Assembly: GCF_000801955.1 (NCBI RefSeq)
Contig: NZ_JSZO01000019.1
Coordinates: forward strand, 1 to 64,000
Source of the DNA: Ralstonia sp. A12
GTDB taxonomy: Bacteria > Pseudomonadota > Gammaproteobacteria > Burkholderiales > Burkholderiaceae
Direction of reading: 5' to 3'
DNA: 64,000 nt
In this document: positions 63,182-64,000 of the stretch, in pieces
How positions within the stretch are numbered: position 1 is the first letter of the stretch
How the letters are laid out: every line of letters begins with the position of its first letter
Program-made: the position numbers and the translations under genes
The notes under the pieces: model-generated
The model's database searches: none
The model's input: only the letters and a program-made list of their open reading frames with translations
Told to the model about the DNA's origin: nothing

Positions 63182-63601
63182 TCAGTCCACCGCCAGAATC
63201 ACGCTCGATGCCTTGATGACAGCTGCTGCCGGCTTGCCGGCCGCCAGACCCAGGCGTGCCACGCTGTCGTTGGTGATGATGGCGGCAATCTCCAGCCCAC
63301 CGGCCGAGATGGTCACGTCCGAATTGACGGCGCCGGCCTTGACGCTCGACACCGTGCCCACGAACACGTTGCGCGCCGACACCTTGGCCGGGTCAGCATC
63401 CACCATCACGATCACCGAAGACGCCTTGATGAGCGCCGAAGCCTTGCCGCCCACAACCAGGCCGAGCGACTTGCTGCTCTCCTGCGTAATCACGGCCACG
63501 ACCGACGCGTTGCCGACCTTGAGGGTCACTTCATCATTGACCGCACCCGAGTGGATGGCGGTGATGTCGCCCGAGAAGTGATTGCGTGCGCTGGTTTTCA
63601 T
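63182..63601 (-). CDS. mop: Molbindin: two tandem TOBE/Mop molybdate-binding domains
   Basis: 139 residues made of two Mop units: 'SARNHFSGDITAIHSGAVNDEVTLKVG...ITQESSKSLGLVVGGKASALIKASSVIV' and 'SARNVFVGTVSSVKAGAVNSDVTISAGG...ITNDSVARLGLAAGKPAAAVIKASSVIL', each starting with 'SARN' and ending with 'ALIKASSVI' as in ModG/Mop. Such proteins assemble to store molybdate in the cytoplasm. The ribosome site TAGGAA precedes ATG 63601. First gene of an operon with nifQ. I saw no clear ModE box upstream. Confidence 0.94.
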   Translation of the reverse strand: MKTSARNHFSGDITAIHSGAVNDEVTLKVGNASVVAVITQESSKSLGLVVGGKASALIKASSVIVMVDADPAKVSARNVFVGTVSSVKAGAVNSDVTISAGGLEIAAIITNDSVARLGLAAGKPAAAVIKASSVILAVD

Positions 63602-63716
63602 GGTCGGTTCCTACGTTGCATGGTTCAGTGACATTCCACTGTAGCCAAACCGACGCATTCCGGTATCCCGCCGAGCTGATGATGTGGATCGGTTGTAGAG
63701 GTGGCGTGGGCAACAA

Positions 63717-63738
63717 AAACGGCGCCCGAAGGCGCCAT
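63717..63738 (-). terminator. Terminator of the EF-hand gene
   Basis: GGCGCC-TTCG-GGCGCC on the minus strand, followed by GTTTTTG, 40 bases past the EF-hand gene stop. Confidence 0.75.
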
Positions 63739-63777
63739 TGGCTGCGTGCGTTGCCCTGAATGCGGGCAAGCGGCGTC

Positions 63778-64000
63778 TTACTGCGTTTGCGTGGTGGCCG
63801 GAGCCGTTGCCGATGCGGCCTTCTGCGCCTTGTGGGCTTCGTGACGGGCCTTCATGTACGCGCGGATCTCGTCTTCGGTGACCTTGCCGTCGTGGTTGGC
63901 GTCGATCTGGTCAAAGTTCTTGGCCAGGCGCGGCATGCCGGCCTGCATTTCGTCGCGGGTCAGGGCGCCGTCGCCGTTCTTGTCAGCGGCCTTGAACTTG
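63778..64000 (-). CDS. EF-hand calcium-binding protein (C-terminal part, cut by window edge)
   Basis: Reading the minus strand from 63999 to the TAA at 63778 gives about 73 residues. They hold two EF-hand loops, 'DKNGDGALTRDE' and 'DANHDGKVTEDE', each with Asp at loop positions 1, 3 and 5, a Gly at 6 and Glu at 12, and helices between ('MQAGMPRLAKNFDQI', 'IRAYMKARHEAHKAQ'). The tail is Ala/Thr-rich. The N-terminus lies beyond the window; related Ralstonia/Cupriavidus proteins are secreted with a signal peptide, not visible here. Confidence 0.9.
   Translation of the reverse strand, partial: KFKAADKNGDGALTRDEMQAGMPRLAKNFDQIDANHDGKVTEDEIRAYMKARHEAHKAQKAASATAPATTQTQ

Overview
The window is chromosomal DNA of a GC-rich (mid-60s percent), gene-dense beta-proteobacterium. 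Burkholderiaceae and most likely Ralstonia is my inference from the 'MKK..VTLYG' general porins, a Bug-family solute receptor, the HiPIP, the NifQ/molbindin pair, the CPG2-type peptidase and a Ralstonia-like intergenic repeat. There are no rRNA genes, CRISPR arrays, insertion sequences or recognisable prophage. One tRNA-Arg(CCG) lies at 38558-38633. Both window edges cut features: a repeat on the left and an EF-hand gene on the right.

Layout. 1-5.3 kb: opgD, divergent from an AGE-family epimerase, a citrate/tricarballylate-type MFS carrier and a GNAT gene. 5.3-12.5 kb: amino-acid-type ABC receptor, AraC regulator, an RstAB-like two-component pair divergent from a MipA-type outer-membrane protein, an alpha/beta hydrolase and an MmyB-type XRE regulator. 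12.5-15.9 kb: Fur-box PepSY membrane protein, RpiR regulator divergent from a porin, then a structured repeat. 15.9-23.5 kb: MscS channel, MFS, GST, two small conserved-looking genes, a secreted unknown and a CDF metal exporter. 23.7-28.8 kb: an RcsB/BvgA-like regulator with a 1454-residue BvgS-like hybrid kinase. 28.9-36.7 kb: a catabolic block (Baeyer-Villiger monooxygenase, SDR, alpha/beta hydrolase, PF10118-type protein) facing a MerR regulator that diverges from two tandem paralogous secreted proteins. 36.7-46 kb: small secreted protein, dihaem cytochrome c, tRNA-Arg, hisC, HiPIP, orphan KdpE-like regulator, Bug receptor, second porin, tiny repeat protein and CPG2-like peptidase. 46-51.5 kb: DUF1835 protein, Ser/Gly-rich Cys-free protein, kefC-kefF and a GNAT. 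51.7-56.4 kb: chemoreceptor followed closely by an APS kinase/sulfotransferase pair, then a MarR-controlled unit. 56.5-60.7 kb: accessory island with a lysozyme-fold/LysM protein without signal peptide overlapping a secreted small protein, several unknown small genes including an immunity-like one, and a higBA toxin-antitoxin pair. 60.7-64 kb: Lrp regulator divergent from hpd, mop-nifQ operon and an EF-hand protein.

The best candidates for something undescribed are: (1) the 56566-58196 module, which has the architecture of a peptidoglycan-targeting effector with its periplasmic immunity protein; (2) the chemoreceptor-cysC-sulfotransferase operon, a small dedicated sulfation unit; (3) the BVMO/SDR/hydrolase/diiron-like operon with a clean promoter-operator and the adjoining MerR plus tandem paralogues; and (4) the mop-nifQ molybdenum pair, with an altered Cys signature and no nif genes in view. 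All functions are read from sequence by eye; no database search was run.
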